Of a stretch of DNA of 64,000 bases, positions 1-9,125 are shown piece after piece. Below the pieces are notes generated by a model. The model worked only from the letters and a program-made list of their open reading frames with translations. It made no database searches and was not told the origin of the DNA. Source of the stretch: Chthoniobacteraceae bacterium. Lineage in GTDB: Bacteria > Verrucomicrobiota > Verrucomicrobiia > Chthoniobacterales > Chthoniobacteraceae. Numbering within the stretch: position 1 is the first letter of the stretch; the number at the start of each line of letters is the position of its first letter. The stretch lies in assembly GCA_028293625.1 (NCBI GenBank), contig JAQGOL010000029.1, positions 248,001-312,000 on the forward strand, written 5' to 3'. The position numbers and the translations under genes were made by a program.

Positions 1-1035
1 TTACGCCACCAGCTCAGGCGCCGACGCGGGTTCAACCGATGCAAGCCGTTCACGCAGCGACGCCGTGACGGCGCCCGCCACCGAGCTTTGCGTCCGATCA
101 AAGACAAAGAGGAGCTTCGTTTTTTTCTCCAGGTTGTAGAAGATCAGGTATTCGCTTAAAAACTTGGGCTCCTGGGAGATCTTGTAATGGGCAAGATCGA
201 GGCAGACGGCCAGTTTCCTGAATCTGCCCCGGGAGACGAACCAAATCTTGCCTGGTTCCTCCGCCGTTGCGATCAGGTAACCAAACACATTGGCGGGAAT
301 GCCTTTAGCCGAACGGCAAACGCAATGCGCGGCCCAGACGATGGTTTCTCCCAGCAGATTATGATTATGGAAAAGGATGTGCAGGTCGGGTGGCAGATTG
401 GTCCCCAGCTGCATAATCGGTTTGTCGCTCGCCGGTGAACCGATCTTCTTCCACAAAAGCCAGATCTGCACCCTGGCCGCCCGGTAAATCTTGGGACCGA
501 AATAGACCATCAGCAGGAGCACGATGCCGAACACGACAAACGCCAGAGTCGGATCGGTCTTGATCAATGCCAGGCCGCCAAGCACCGCGACATCCTCCGT
601 CAGGCTCACCGCGATATTGGAGAACGGCTCGGGCGAATGATTGACCACAAGCCGCGTGCCCGACTTCACCGTGTGCACGAGCATCGTCACGCTCCCGCCA
701 AGCAGCCCAACGATCACATCAAAAACCGGGTCCGGCTTGCCGAGCACGCGGATGGCCAGAAGCGCGCCGCCCACCGGCCGGATGATCGTATGGACCACGT
801 CCCAAAGCGAATCGACCCACGGCACTTTATCCGCGAAAAACTCGATGACGTAGAGTGTCCCTGCAATTGCCACAATCGCCGGATGCCCCAGGATGACCAG
901 ATCAGGATGCGACGTGCTGACGTCAATCCACTGCTGCTGAATGGCCAGGCCGGTGACAAAAACCGTCAGATAAAGGTTCAGACCAGCCAGCGTGGCCAGT
1001 CCAAGGGCGATCCCTAGAGTTTGCAGCGGTTCCAT
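1..1035 (-). CDS. DUF4126 family membrane protein with C-terminal extension
   Basis: The protein has 344 residues. The first ~195 form hydrophobic stretches separated by short loops (about 5-30, 50-70, 85-125, 145-185), with an early NLYLTVFVTGL segment and GG-rich turns typical of DUF4126 membrane proteins. From what I know of the family, such proteins are usually close to 200 residues, so the soluble tail of roughly 145 residues here is an extension I cannot assign. The stop codon is the first base triplet of the window, so the gene is complete. It lies 25 bp downstream of a fumarylacetoacetate-hydrolase family gene on the same strand and may be co-transcribed with it. Function is unknown. 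Confidence 0.85.
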   Translation of the reverse strand: MEPLQTLGIALGLATLAGLNLYLTVFVTGLAIQQQWIDVSTSHPDLVILGHPAIVAIAGTLYVIEFFADKVPWVDSLWDVVHTIIRPVGGALLAIRVLGKPDPVFDVIVGLLGGSVTMLVHTVKSGTRLVVNHSPEPFSNIAVSLTEDVAVLGGLALIKTDPTLAFVVFGIVLLLMVYFGPKIYRAARVQIWLLWKKIGSPASDKPIMQLGTNLPPDLHILFHNHNLLGETIVWAAHCVCRSAKGIPANVFGYLIATAEEPGKIWFVSRGRFRKLAVCLDLAHYKISQEPKFLSEYLIFYNLEKKTKLLFVFDRTQSSVAGAVTASLRERLASVEPASAPELVA

Positions 1036-1060
1036 GTGGCAATTATTCGGTTGATGCCGG

Positions 1061-1897
1061 TCAATACAAACTGAAACTCGAGCCTGAGCCCGAGGCCGGT
1101 TCTTCTATGACCGGATTAATAAGCGACCCAATCTGGGGAATTTCAATGCTGACCAGGTCGCCGGGCAATAAAAACCGCACAGGAGTGCGCGCGACACCGA
1201 CGCCATGCGGTGTGCCGGTCAGGATTACGGTGCCCGGCAGAAGCGTGGTGCTGCCGCTTAAAAACTCGATCAACGTGGCGATATCAAAAATCATGTCGCT
1301 GGTGGAAGCGTCCTGAAGAACTTCGCCGCTGACCACCGTCCGGATCCGGAGCGCATTCGGGTCGGGAATCTCGTCCGCCGTAACGATGACCGGTCCAAGC
1401 GGGCAGAACGTATCGAAGCTCTTTCCGCGGCACCATTGGGAGCCGCCCCCTTCTTTTTGCCAGTCCCGGGCGCTGACATCATTCGCGCAGGTGTAACCGA
1501 AAACATAGGAGAGCGCGTCGGCCCGTGAGACGTTCTTGCAGGCGCGGCCGATAATCACGGCGAGCTCGCATTCAAAATCGACTTTCCGGCTCTCCATCCA
1601 GTGTGGCAGGACAATCGGGTCGCCCGGATTCTGCACCGACGCGAGGTTCTTCATAAACACCACCGGATAGACCGGAATCGGCGTATTGGTTTCCACCGCG
1701 TGCTGACGGTAATTAAGACCGATACAGAGGATCACGGCAGGATCGAGCGGGGCGAGGATTTTGGCGACGTCGGCGGTCTCTTCCGTTGGTTCTAGCCCGG
1801 AGAAAAGTTCGCCTCGTAGCTTGAGGTGTGTGCCGTCGGATTGTTGGGCGGCGTAGCCAATGACGCCTTGGGAGGACTGGTAGCGGATGATTTGCAT
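1061..1897 (-). CDS. Fumarylacetoacetate hydrolase family protein
   Basis: About 278 residues, the usual size for the FAH superfamily (hydrolases, decarboxylases and isomerases acting on acyl-pyruvates and related 2-oxo acids). The metal-binding pattern is visible: an ExE in FECELAVIIG and the later aspartate in NDVSARDWQ, plus the family signatures GLNYRQHA, GKSFDTFCPLGP and LTGTPHGVGV. The frame stays open to a TTG at 1918, but the ATG at 1897 gives the family-typical start MQIIRY, so I chose it. The actual substrate cannot be read from sequence. It sits between a TPR membrane protein and a DUF4126 protein, all on the minus strand, and neither neighbour suggests a pathway. Confidence 0.92.
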   Translation of the reverse strand: MQIIRYQSSQGVIGYAAQQSDGTHLKLRGELFSGLEPTEETADVAKILAPLDPAVILCIGLNYRQHAVETNTPIPVYPVVFMKNLASVQNPGDPIVLPHWMESRKVDFECELAVIIGRACKNVSRADALSYVFGYTCANDVSARDWQKEGGGSQWCRGKSFDTFCPLGPVIVTADEIPDPNALRIRTVVSGEVLQDASTSDMIFDIATLIEFLSGSTTLLPGTVILTGTPHGVGVARTPVRFLLPGDLVSIEIPQIGSLINPVIEEPASGSGSSFSLY

Positions 1898-1980
1898 GGT
1901 TCTAGGAGCGCCATTCAATGGCGAAGCCGGAGGGGAACTTCAAGGTTTTGAATGTGCGCAGCGTGCAAAACGCCGTTCCA

Positions 1981-2760
1981 TCACACGTTGCAAGCGCTTA
2001 ACAGCTTTTTGGCCCGCCCCGACCATTGCTTGTTCTGACGCACGATATACGCCGGGCTGTTCCGCAAATCGTCGATGATTTCCCGCGCCACCTTTGCCGC
2101 TTCCATCCGGTCGCCGATCTTCAAAAGGAGCGCCCCGTATTCCACCTGCGCCTCATAAAAGCTGTGCCGGTCAAGGAACCGCTCGTAAAGAGCGCGCGCC
2201 TCTTCCAACTGGCCGCGCGCGACCTGGCACCTGGCGCATTGCCAGAGCAATTCATCGCGGTCAAAGCCCGGCTGCAATTTGAAGGCGGGTTCCAGCAGCG
2301 CCCACGCTTCCTCCGGTCTTTTTAAACCGAGGATCACATAACCGAGGTGCGCCTTGATATCGAACGCATCGGGCGCCTGGGCGAGTGCCGTTCGGTAAGC
2401 GCCTTCCGCTTCGCGCAATTTCCCCATGTTTCGGTACACGTCGCCAAGCGCCTCGTAGTTTGCCGCGTTCGGGCAGAAATGGACCTGGCCCTGCACCTCT
2501 TTGAGCTGGCGCCGGGTGGCGGCGTTTCCGCCAAGGAAACCATCCATCAGCGAGCCGTCCCAATGATGCATGTAAAAGTAGATAAAAGCGCCGAACCCGC
2601 CTGTCATGAAGATGACCCAGAGCCACCAGAACTCGCGCTGATTGCGCAGGCAATCGATTATCATCCAGGCCGAGAAGGCGAACATGGCGGCGGCAAAGAG
2701 CGCGCTAAGAACTCCACCGACGCTGTCCATATCGCTCAAGTAGTAAAACAATTCGTTCAT
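1981..2760 (-). CDS. Membrane-anchored TPR protein
   Basis: 259 residues. Two hydrophobic segments near the N-terminus (about residues 15-35 and 43-63) flank a short cytosolic loop with the pattern IIDCLRNQREFWWLW, resembling the PLDc_N-type membrane hairpin found at the start of several envelope proteins. From about residue 90 the protein is alpha-helical repeats with TPR character (ALGDVYRNMGKLREAEGAY, YVILGLKRPEEAWALLEPA, ARCQVARGQLEEARALYERF). It is probably an inner-membrane scaffold for protein-protein contacts; no enzymatic motif is visible. The start codon is ATG. A repeat-rich 200 bp separates it from the divergent SPFH gene. Confidence 0.85.
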   Translation of the reverse strand: MNELFYYLSDMDSVGGVLSALFAAAMFAFSAWMIIDCLRNQREFWWLWVIFMTGGFGAFIYFYMHHWDGSLMDGFLGGNAATRRQLKEVQGQVHFCPNAANYEALGDVYRNMGKLREAEGAYRTALAQAPDAFDIKAHLGYVILGLKRPEEAWALLEPAFKLQPGFDRDELLWQCARCQVARGQLEEARALYERFLDRHSFYEAQVEYGALLLKIGDRMEAAKVAREIIDDLRNSPAYIVRQNKQWSGRAKKLLSACNV

Positions 2761-2802
2761 CGCAAAGTTACTCCCCGAAGTATCACTTCCTCCTCCCCTC
2801 CG

Positions 2803-2838
2803 TAATCTTAATCGTAATCATAATCATAATCTTAATCG
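2803..2838. repeat. Six tandem TAATCN hexamers
   Basis: Six consecutive hexamers read TAATCT, TAATCG, TAATCA, TAATCA, TAATCT, TAATCG. They lie in the short intergenic space between the divergent TPR and SPFH genes. The same hexamer family returns near 13550-13629 as an inverted repeat. Confidence 0.9.
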
Positions 2839-2859
2839 CCCTCCGAGCCCCCCGAACCC

Positions 2860-2917
2860 TCCGCCCCCCGGAACCCCCCGGAACCCCCCCGGAACCCCGC
2901 CGGAACCCCCCCGGAAC
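2860..2917. repeat. CCGGAACCCC low-complexity tandem repeat
   Basis: Five imperfect units of a GGAA core followed by a run of four to seven C, directly after the hexamer array and just upstream of the SPFH gene. Strand asymmetry is extreme (C-runs on the plus strand). Related C/G-run repeats occur at 11311-11368 and 60497-60541. Confidence 0.85.
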
Positions 2918-2965
2918 TGCTGATGCTTGCATTTGTTCCCCACAGGAACATGCTCGGGTAAAAGT

Positions 2966-5071
2966 ATGACTATGCTGCTTATTTGGGCCGGAGTCGGGGT
3001 TGCTGCTTTCCTCACCGCTTTCTGGCTGACTGGGGTACGATATATCCCGCATCAAAAGGTTGGGGTCATTGAAAAGCTCTGGTCGAGCCGGGGATCGCTG
3101 CAGGAAGGACGCATCATTGCCTCCAATGGCGAGGCCGGATTCCAAACCCGCATCCTGCGTGGCGGCATGCAGTTCCGGTTTTTCCCGTGGCAATTTCGCA
3201 TTCACGAAATGCCGCTTGTGACCGTTGCCGAAGGCCGGATCGGTTATGTCTATGCCAGGGACGGCGCCCCGCTGCAGCCGACCCAGACCCTCGGCCATGT
3301 GGTTGAATCCAACTACTTTCAGGATGCTGACGCTTTTATCCGCAATGGCGGACAGCGCGGCCGTCAACGCGCCATTCTGCGCGAAGGCGTTTTTGCGATC
3401 AATCCCGCGCTCTTCGTCGTCCTGACCGAGGACCGCGTTTATGTCGGGCCGGGCGATCGGCTCGACATGTATGTGCTCTGGCAACAGGAACTCCATGCCA
3501 TGGACGGCTTCCGCCCCATCGTCATTGGCGCGGCCCGGCGCGGCGACTTTCGCTCCGTCCAGCCGGTGCCACCGCCGCCGGCCACCTCTCTGCCTCCCTC
3601 AGAAACCCGCGAGGCAGCCGAACTCCTCGCGTCCGACACGGTCGGCGTCGTCGCCGTCCATGATGGCCCCACCATTGCTTCGGGGGAAATCATCGCCCCC
3701 GAGATCGTCGCGCCTTTTGGCGAATCCGATCACAACTACTTCCAGGATACCGAACGGTTCCTTGAACTTGGCGGCAAACGCGGACGCCAGCTTCAGGTGC
3801 TCACCGACGGCACCTTTTTCATCAACCGCTGGTTTGCCAGCATTGAGATCAAGCCGAAGACACTGATCCCGATTGGTTTTGTCGGTGTGGTCGTCAGCTA
3901 CTACGGCGCCCAGGGCTCCGATGTCACCGGGAAAGAGTTCCGCTATGGCGAACAGGTCGAGCCCGGCGAACGTGGTGTCTGGAAAAAGGCGCTGCCGCCC
4001 GGCAAATACGCGCTGAACCCGTACGCATTAAAGGTCGAGCATGTCCCGACCGTGAACTTTGTTTTGCGCTGGATCACTGGCCAGACCGAGGCGCATCAAT
4101 ACGACAAGGAACTCGCCAGCATAGCCATGATCACGGCCGACGGCTACGAGCCGATGCTGCCGCTCTCACTGGTCCTGCATATCGACTATCAAAAAGCGCC
4201 CAGTGTCATTCAACGTTTTGGCGATGTGCGCCGGCTGATCACCCAGACCCTTGATCCCGTGCTGACCGCCTATTTCCGCGATGTGGCGCAAAGCAGCAAC
4301 ATGCTCGATCTGCTTACCCACCGTGAAGAGATCCAGAAACGCGCCACGCTCGAACTCGGACGCCGGTTTACCGAGTTTGATATCAACTGCGTGGCGGTTC
4401 TCATTGGCCGCCCCGAATCGAGCCGGATCCACCCGGGCGGCGTTGATCCGATTGAAACGCTCTTTGATCAGCTCCGTGTCCGCCGTCTGGCGCAGGAACA
4501 ACGCGAGACCTACGGCAAGCAGCAGGAAGCCGCGCAGCATCTTAAGGAACTCCGCAAACACGAGGCCGCCGCGGAAAAAGAACGCGAGCTCACCCAATCG
4601 CGCATCGAGATCGAGATTTCCGGCAACCGGGGCGAAGCGCAGCTTGCCGAAGCCCAGCAGCTGGCCAAACGCGATGTGGCACTTGCCGAAGGCCAGGCGC
4701 AATCCAAAAAACTCTTCGGTGAAGGTGAGGCCTCGCGGATCACCAAGACCGGCCTGGCCGAGGCCGCCGTCTTCCTGCAAAAGATCAAAGCCTACGGCGA
4801 TGCCCGCCTTTTCGCCCTTAATCATCTGGCCAGCGAGTTCAGCAAAAGCTCGCAGCCGCTCGTTCCCGAGCGCGTGTTCCTAAGCGGCCAGGGCGGCGGC
4901 AAGGAAGGCGAGGGGAACTCTCTCAACCTGCTAAACACCCTCATTGAACTGCTTGTCTCCGACAAAAGCGGGATCCGGATCGAGGAAGGCCGCTCCGACC
5001 TTGCCGAATTGGAAAAGGTGATAGCCGACGCCGCCGCTGACAAAGCAACAAAGGATAAACCGCGAGCTTAA
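2966..5071 (+). CDS. SPFH/flotillin-like membrane protein
   Basis: About 701 residues. An N-terminal membrane segment (about 1-22) is followed by a band-7/SPFH region and a long charged coiled coil at about 505-610 rich in Glu, Lys, Arg and Ala (EKERELTQSRIEIEISGNRG), ending in the flotillin-like LAEAAVFLQKIKAYGDARLF. SPFH proteins oligomerise on membranes and organise microdomains or proteases. It is much longer than a slipin (~250) or flotillin (~450-500), because the N-terminal half contains a duplicated module: NYFQDADAFIRNGGQRGRQ near residue 113 and NYFQDTERFLELGGKRGRQ near residue 254. I chose the ATG at 2966, which begins directly before the membrane helix; an ATG 39 bp upstream would add a polar stretch lying in the repeat region. 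Confidence 0.88.
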   Translation: MTMLLIWAGVGVAAFLTAFWLTGVRYIPHQKVGVIEKLWSSRGSLQEGRIIASNGEAGFQTRILRGGMQFRFFPWQFRIHEMPLVTVAEGRIGYVYARDGAPLQPTQTLGHVVESNYFQDADAFIRNGGQRGRQRAILREGVFAINPALFVVLTEDRVYVGPGDRLDMYVLWQQELHAMDGFRPIVIGAARRGDFRSVQPVPPPPATSLPPSETREAAELLASDTVGVVAVHDGPTIASGEIIAPEIVAPFGESDHNYFQDTERFLELGGKRGRQLQVLTDGTFFINRWFASIEIKPKTLIPIGFVGVVVSYYGAQGSDVTGKEFRYGEQVEPGERGVWKKALPPGKYALNPYALKVEHVPTVNFVLRWITGQTEAHQYDKELASIAMITADGYEPMLPLSLVLHIDYQKAPSVIQRFGDVRRLITQTLDPVLTAYFRDVAQSSNMLDLLTHREEIQKRATLELGRRFTEFDINCVAVLIGRPESSRIHPGGVDPIETLFDQLRVRRLAQEQRETYGKQQEAAQHLKELRKHEAAAEKERELTQSRIEIEISGNRGEAQLAEAQQLAKRDVALAEGQAQSKKLFGEGEASRITKTGLAEAAVFLQKIKAYGDARLFALNHLASEFSKSSQPLVPERVFLSGQGGGKEGEGNSLNLLNTLIELLVSDKSGIRIEEGRSDLAELEKVIADAAADKATKDKPRA

Positions 5072-5098
5072 ACCTTCCGAGCGCGGGCAGTCAGCCGT

Positions 5099-7555
5099 TC
5101 AGCGTTCGGTGGCAAGGCGTTGAAGCAGCGCTGTGATCTCGCGATGAAAGCGTGGCGATTCAGCCGCCTTGGTTTCTCCGCGTGCCGCCGTCAACGCCTG
5201 GACGGCAAGCTCGCGTGCCGGGGGCGTTAAGTGCGCCGTATCGGGGATCTGCCCCAGGACGCGTTTTCCAAGCCAACGCAAAGCTTCCCGGCGCAACGGT
5301 GTCATCTCCGAGGTCAGGTACGCGTCAGCCAGCCGTTCAGGACGCTTGTAAGAAGAGGCGAGGGCGGCTTCAACGGAAAGCCAGGCAACCGCGGGAACCG
5401 GCTTTGAGGCATATCGGAAATGCGCGGATGCCAATGCCCTTCCTTCCACTGATCGGCCCGAAAGCGCGCGCAGGAAGGCCGGCTCAATATTGACGCCCAA
5501 AGCTCCCAGTCTTTCGAGCGCGGTTTCCGCTGAAAAACGGACCTGGGCATCCGAATGACTTAGAAGCGCGGCAAGATAAGGGAACGATTTATCCGCGGCT
5601 CCGGCAAATCCTCCCAAGGCAAGGGCGGCCGCTGCCTGGACTTCATAGGATGGATCCTGTATCGCTGCAATCAGGGCCGGCGCGGCGTTTCCAGCGGCGG
5701 GACCGATATTTCCCAGCGCACGAGCGGCGGCAATGCGGGTTTCACGGGCCGGATCCTTTAACAGGGCCGGCAGCATGGATGCGGCCTTCAGTGCAAGGGG
5801 CCGGTTATGGTCCAAGTTTGAAATGACGAACGTACGGGCAGGCGAATCCCCTGACGCCGCGAGCAATATCATCAGTTCATCCAGCGCTTCTTCCACGAAA
5901 GAACCCAACTCGCATAAGATTGCCGTCGCAATCATTTGAGTCTCGCCAGCCGGATCTTTCAGCATGCCCGCCAGCTTTGGGACTATTGCTTTGGCCGCTG
6001 CTCCCAGTTCCTTGAAATCAAGAATAGCGTGATACCGATAAGCCCAATTCTCCGAAGATTTTATTTTATCAAGCAGAGCGTCGCATCTGCCCGCAACCGA
6101 CCTATCCGGTTTTTTTAACGCCGTGCTGGCAGCCTCGCGTATCCCAGCGTTTGGATCCTTCAGCAGCACCACAAGTTCCGGAGTGGCTTTCTCCGCAACC
6201 TTTCCCAATCGCTGAAGGGCAAGCGCCGCGGCATTGTTGGGACGCAAGTCCACGTGGCCGTCACGCTCCCCATCCGATGGGATTATTCTCGGTAACCGCA
6301 ATCTCGGCACTGTCGGTGTTGACTTGAAGTCCACGCGTTTCAGCAACCTCACGAGATCCGGCACCGCGCTTTCGGCTGCCGGCCCGAGATTCCCCAAAAT
6401 CGAGGCCGCCGCATTGCAAACGGAACGATCGGGATCGTTCAGAAGCGCCTTTAATTCCGGCACCAAAGCTCCCGCTGCCATTCCCATACTATCCAGCGCA
6501 AATTGAGCAAAGCGGCTGACTTCGTAATCGGGATCCTTGAGCAATCGCACAAGCTCGCGAAGCGAATCGGGCGCTGTTTCCCGCAGATTAATGAGTGCAA
6601 TCATGGCCGTCTGACAGACATCGGAGTAAGGATCCTGCAACAACAAGACCAGCTCAGGCACGGCCGGCCTGGCCATTTCCCCGAGGCCCTCTGGTTTAAC
6701 GCTCAAATCACGATGAAATGATCCTCCCAGAAGTTTGATTCCATAGATGCGAACCCTTGGCTCCGGATCTTTGAGCAGCGTGAAAATGTCAGGCAACACG
6801 TTCTTCAGCGCCGGTCCCATGGTCTGCAATGCCGATTGCGCGGCTCTTCCGTTTACCTCCCATTCCTTTCTTAGCAATGCCACAAGCTGCGGTGCCGCCT
6901 CCGCCGCTTGCGGACCCATTTTTTCGAGTGCGTTCGCCGCACGATCGCGAACTTCGGCATCCGGATCTTTCAGTAATAAAATCAGCTCCGAGAGTTTTCT
7001 TTCCGTTCCCAGAGCCCCCAAGACGGATACAGCGAAAGCACGCACATTAGCGTCCGGATCTGTCAGCAACGCGACAACTTCGGGTGCAGCCGGTTCTATC
7101 ACGGGCCCCAGGTTCTCCAATATGGAGTTCGCCACAGAGCGAATATCGGGATTGGGATCTTTGAGCAACGCCACGAGCCCGGGGACTGATTTCCCGGCCG
7201 CTTCCCCCATGCCGCCCAGAGTCGTGGCCGCCTCGGTTCTAAGATTCTCGTCGCCACGGATGCAGTCCATCAGCGGCTCAACCAAACGCGGATCCGACGT
7301 TCTCTGCCCGGCCACCCATCCAAGAACCAGCCGCCCTACTTCGCGATCCTGATCTTGAATCGCTGCCAGCACCGCTTCGACCTGCCATGGCGGCACCACC
7401 CGTTTATACGCCGGTTCAATCGCCTCGCTTCTTCCCAGGCAAAGCATCGCCAACAATCCAATCTGTAAGGTCCGGCGGATCACCCGCGCAATTGGCGCAA
7501 CCGGCGCCGTTTGGCGATCAATCCCGGCTAATTGATGATTTTCACCAGGTTGCAT
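5099..7555 (-). CDS. Secreted HEAT-repeat protein
   Basis: 818 residues. A hydrophobic stretch near residues 28-46 (IGLLAMLCLG, then SEA) looks like a signal sequence after a long N-region. Nearly everything else is HEAT/PBS-lyase-type helical repeats of ~37 residues, recognised by the recurring pattern LLKDPDxxVRxxAAxALxxMGPxA followed by AAPxLVxLL, from about residue 60 to 690. There is no catalytic motif. Such solenoids act as protein-binding scaffolds; PVC bacteria carry many. It is convergent with the SPFH gene (27 bp between stop codons), so the two are not co-transcribed. The ATG at 7555 is the first in frame and is uncertain; a start nearer the hydrophobic segment is possible. Confidence 0.88.
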   Translation of the reverse strand: MQPGENHQLAGIDRQTAPVAPIARVIRRTLQIGLLAMLCLGRSEAIEPAYKRVVPPWQVEAVLAAIQDQDREVGRLVLGWVAGQRTSDPRLVEPLMDCIRGDENLRTEAATTLGGMGEAAGKSVPGLVALLKDPNPDIRSVANSILENLGPVIEPAAPEVVALLTDPDANVRAFAVSVLGALGTERKLSELILLLKDPDAEVRDRAANALEKMGPQAAEAAPQLVALLRKEWEVNGRAAQSALQTMGPALKNVLPDIFTLLKDPEPRVRIYGIKLLGGSFHRDLSVKPEGLGEMARPAVPELVLLLQDPYSDVCQTAMIALINLRETAPDSLRELVRLLKDPDYEVSRFAQFALDSMGMAAGALVPELKALLNDPDRSVCNAAASILGNLGPAAESAVPDLVRLLKRVDFKSTPTVPRLRLPRIIPSDGERDGHVDLRPNNAAALALQRLGKVAEKATPELVVLLKDPNAGIREAASTALKKPDRSVAGRCDALLDKIKSSENWAYRYHAILDFKELGAAAKAIVPKLAGMLKDPAGETQMIATAILCELGSFVEEALDELMILLAASGDSPARTFVISNLDHNRPLALKAASMLPALLKDPARETRIAAARALGNIGPAAGNAAPALIAAIQDPSYEVQAAAALALGGFAGAADKSFPYLAALLSHSDAQVRFSAETALERLGALGVNIEPAFLRALSGRSVEGRALASAHFRYASKPVPAVAWLSVEAALASSYKRPERLADAYLTSEMTPLRREALRWLGKRVLGQIPDTAHLTPPARELAVQALTAARGETKAAESPRFHREITALLQRLATER

Positions 7556-8084
7556 ATTAGATATCGGAGGGTCGTGAGGAAGAATTCGAATGCCGTATAC
7601 GGATAACTAACGGGCGGCGGATACCGCTGTCGATCAATACGGTATCCGTAGCAGCTCGCTGATCGGTTCAGACGGCTGTGAGAGGCGAATGGACGCCTGC
7701 GAGCGCGGATTTGGCACCTGCAGCAATCGAATCGGCGTCTCCCGTAACGGATCCGGCGGCTGGCGCGCGTCATTCGGCGTCCGGAGCAAGCCATTTGTCT
7801 ACTTTCTATATCGGAAGTTTGGCTTTTGTTTTTGATTTTGTCTCCGAGTGGGGGCGGCGGGGAGAAGTATCACGCGGTAAGGAGGAAATGGTGGTGACGC
7901 GGTTTCCCGGGAGGCGGGGCGGGCTGGCTTGTGGCCTTGTTCAGGAGCGGCCCCGGTGGTGGGCTCAGGCGGGGTTTTGCTCTGGGTGAGAATAGCGGGT
8001 TGTTGATAACGCTCTTTTTATCGAGCGGCTTTAAAGCTTGCGCCAGATGCGTAACCGGCGGCTCGGATTCTACGGTAAGTTTTT
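7556..8084. other. Non-coding gap with small palindromes
   Basis: No credible gene in this 529 bp. Open frames here have no family resemblance and a composition unlike the neighbours. It holds a perfect palindrome CCGTATACGG (7593-7602) and an inverted repeat CGGATACCG / CGGTATCCG (7618-7626 and 7640-7648, 13 bp loop), which share the core TATCCG. These sit upstream of the HEAT-repeat gene and could be operator sites for it; that is a guess. The right part (7850-8000) is G-rich on the plus strand. Confidence 0.5.
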
Positions 8085-9068
8085 ATGACTGAATTCTGGG
8101 AGGTCACTCGTGAACGCGGCATTGCAACGGTCTCGGTTTGGGCTTTGGACGCGAAGTTCGCCCTGCGCGATCTGAGTCTGAAAAATCATCAGATGCAGGT
8201 CGCCCAACTCGATGAACTGGCGGGCGCGCGCGCCGATCAACAGGTGCTGCTTTCCGCCGCGCGCAGCGCACGTGATCTGGCGTTTGATCAGCTCAAGGAA
8301 CTGATCGTGCGCGTGCCCGGTGTCATTGAAGGGATGCTCGAGCCGGAGAGCGATCTGCACAGTCATTTGCGTCTTATTTACAATGTATCGAGCTCCTTTA
8401 CTGAGGAAAGCGCGCTGCGCCGGGGCCGGCTGACGCTGGGGCTATGGAGCAAGTTCAACGAGCAGATGCCGCAAGGGAGCAGCCCGCTTGTGCTCCGGCA
8501 AAATGGCTCGGCTGGATTCGATGTGGCTGGCTTTGAGGTGCTCTTGTTAAAGACATGCGTGCAGGCGCAGCAGAAGCTCGCCAATGCGGAGCGCGACCTG
8601 AGCATTGTGAAATCCGAACTGGCGCTGCTTGAAAGCAAGGTCGATCAGAATAACAAACGCTGGTACAAGGCGTGGATTAAGAACCATCTGGCCGGAACCA
8701 AGGAAGGCGATGCCGCCCGCTCGCAGATCCCGACCGAGCAGGGAACCCCGGTTCCTTCAGCCCAGGAAATCGCCGCGCTTTATCCACAACCCGATCAGCG
8801 GATCTGGGTGGAGTATCTGCCGGAGGGTGGACATCATGCAACGACACTGGAATTGCAATGGCGCCTGGCGGGCGAGGCGGACTTTATGCATTCCATCCCG
8901 GTCCAGCTCCCCTCGCAATTTATCGGGCCATTTTCGGCCGGCACGACTGTTCTTATCCGCACGCGCGCGGCGAATTCGAGCGGCGTGATGTTCGGCACGG
9001 AAAAATCGATCATGGTGATCGCCGCGGTGCGCGATCAGGGGACGGCGATTTCCGAATCGTCGGCGTAA
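8085..9068 (+). CDS. Orphan coiled-coil protein with fibronectin-III-like C-terminus
   Basis: 327 residues, no signal peptide or membrane segment. The first ~200 residues are helical with heptad-like stretches (LANAERDLSIVKSELALLES near 170-190). The last ~90 look like a fibronectin type III-like beta sandwich, ending in GPFSAGTTVLIRTRAANSSG, the F/G strand pattern of that fold. I do not recognise the family. It stands alone between a non-coding gap and the convergent kduD gene. Reading-frame quality, codon use and the ATG position argue for a real gene; function is unknown. It resembles proteins used to test repetitive mechanical or adhesion roles only in fold, not in motif. Confidence 0.75.
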   Translation: MTEFWEVTRERGIATVSVWALDAKFALRDLSLKNHQMQVAQLDELAGARADQQVLLSAARSARDLAFDQLKELIVRVPGVIEGMLEPESDLHSHLRLIYNVSSSFTEESALRRGRLTLGLWSKFNEQMPQGSSPLVLRQNGSAGFDVAGFEVLLLKTCVQAQQKLANAERDLSIVKSELALLESKVDQNNKRWYKAWIKNHLAGTKEGDAARSQIPTEQGTPVPSAQEIAALYPQPDQRIWVEYLPEGGHHATTLELQWRLAGEADFMHSIPVQLPSQFIGPFSAGTTVLIRTRAANSSGVMFGTEKSIMVIAAVRDQGTAISESSA

Positions 9069-9125
9069 AACTTTACGCGAAACGGTGAATGGACGGACCC
9101 GGGCGAGACGATGCAATCGAAACTG

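Noticed and set aside
2803-2838. Telomere-like or linear-replicon end repeat
   Set aside because: It is internal, only six units, and no other telomere feature is seen.
5300-7300. Recurring sequence motifs in the HEAT gene
   Set aside because: They follow from protein repeats of about 37 residues and drift at silent positions; not a DNA-level element.
7678-7989. Plus-strand open frame of about 100 codons in the gap
   Set aside because: No family match, no Shine-Dalgarno, and a composition rich in Gly/Arg/Trp unlike neighbouring genes.
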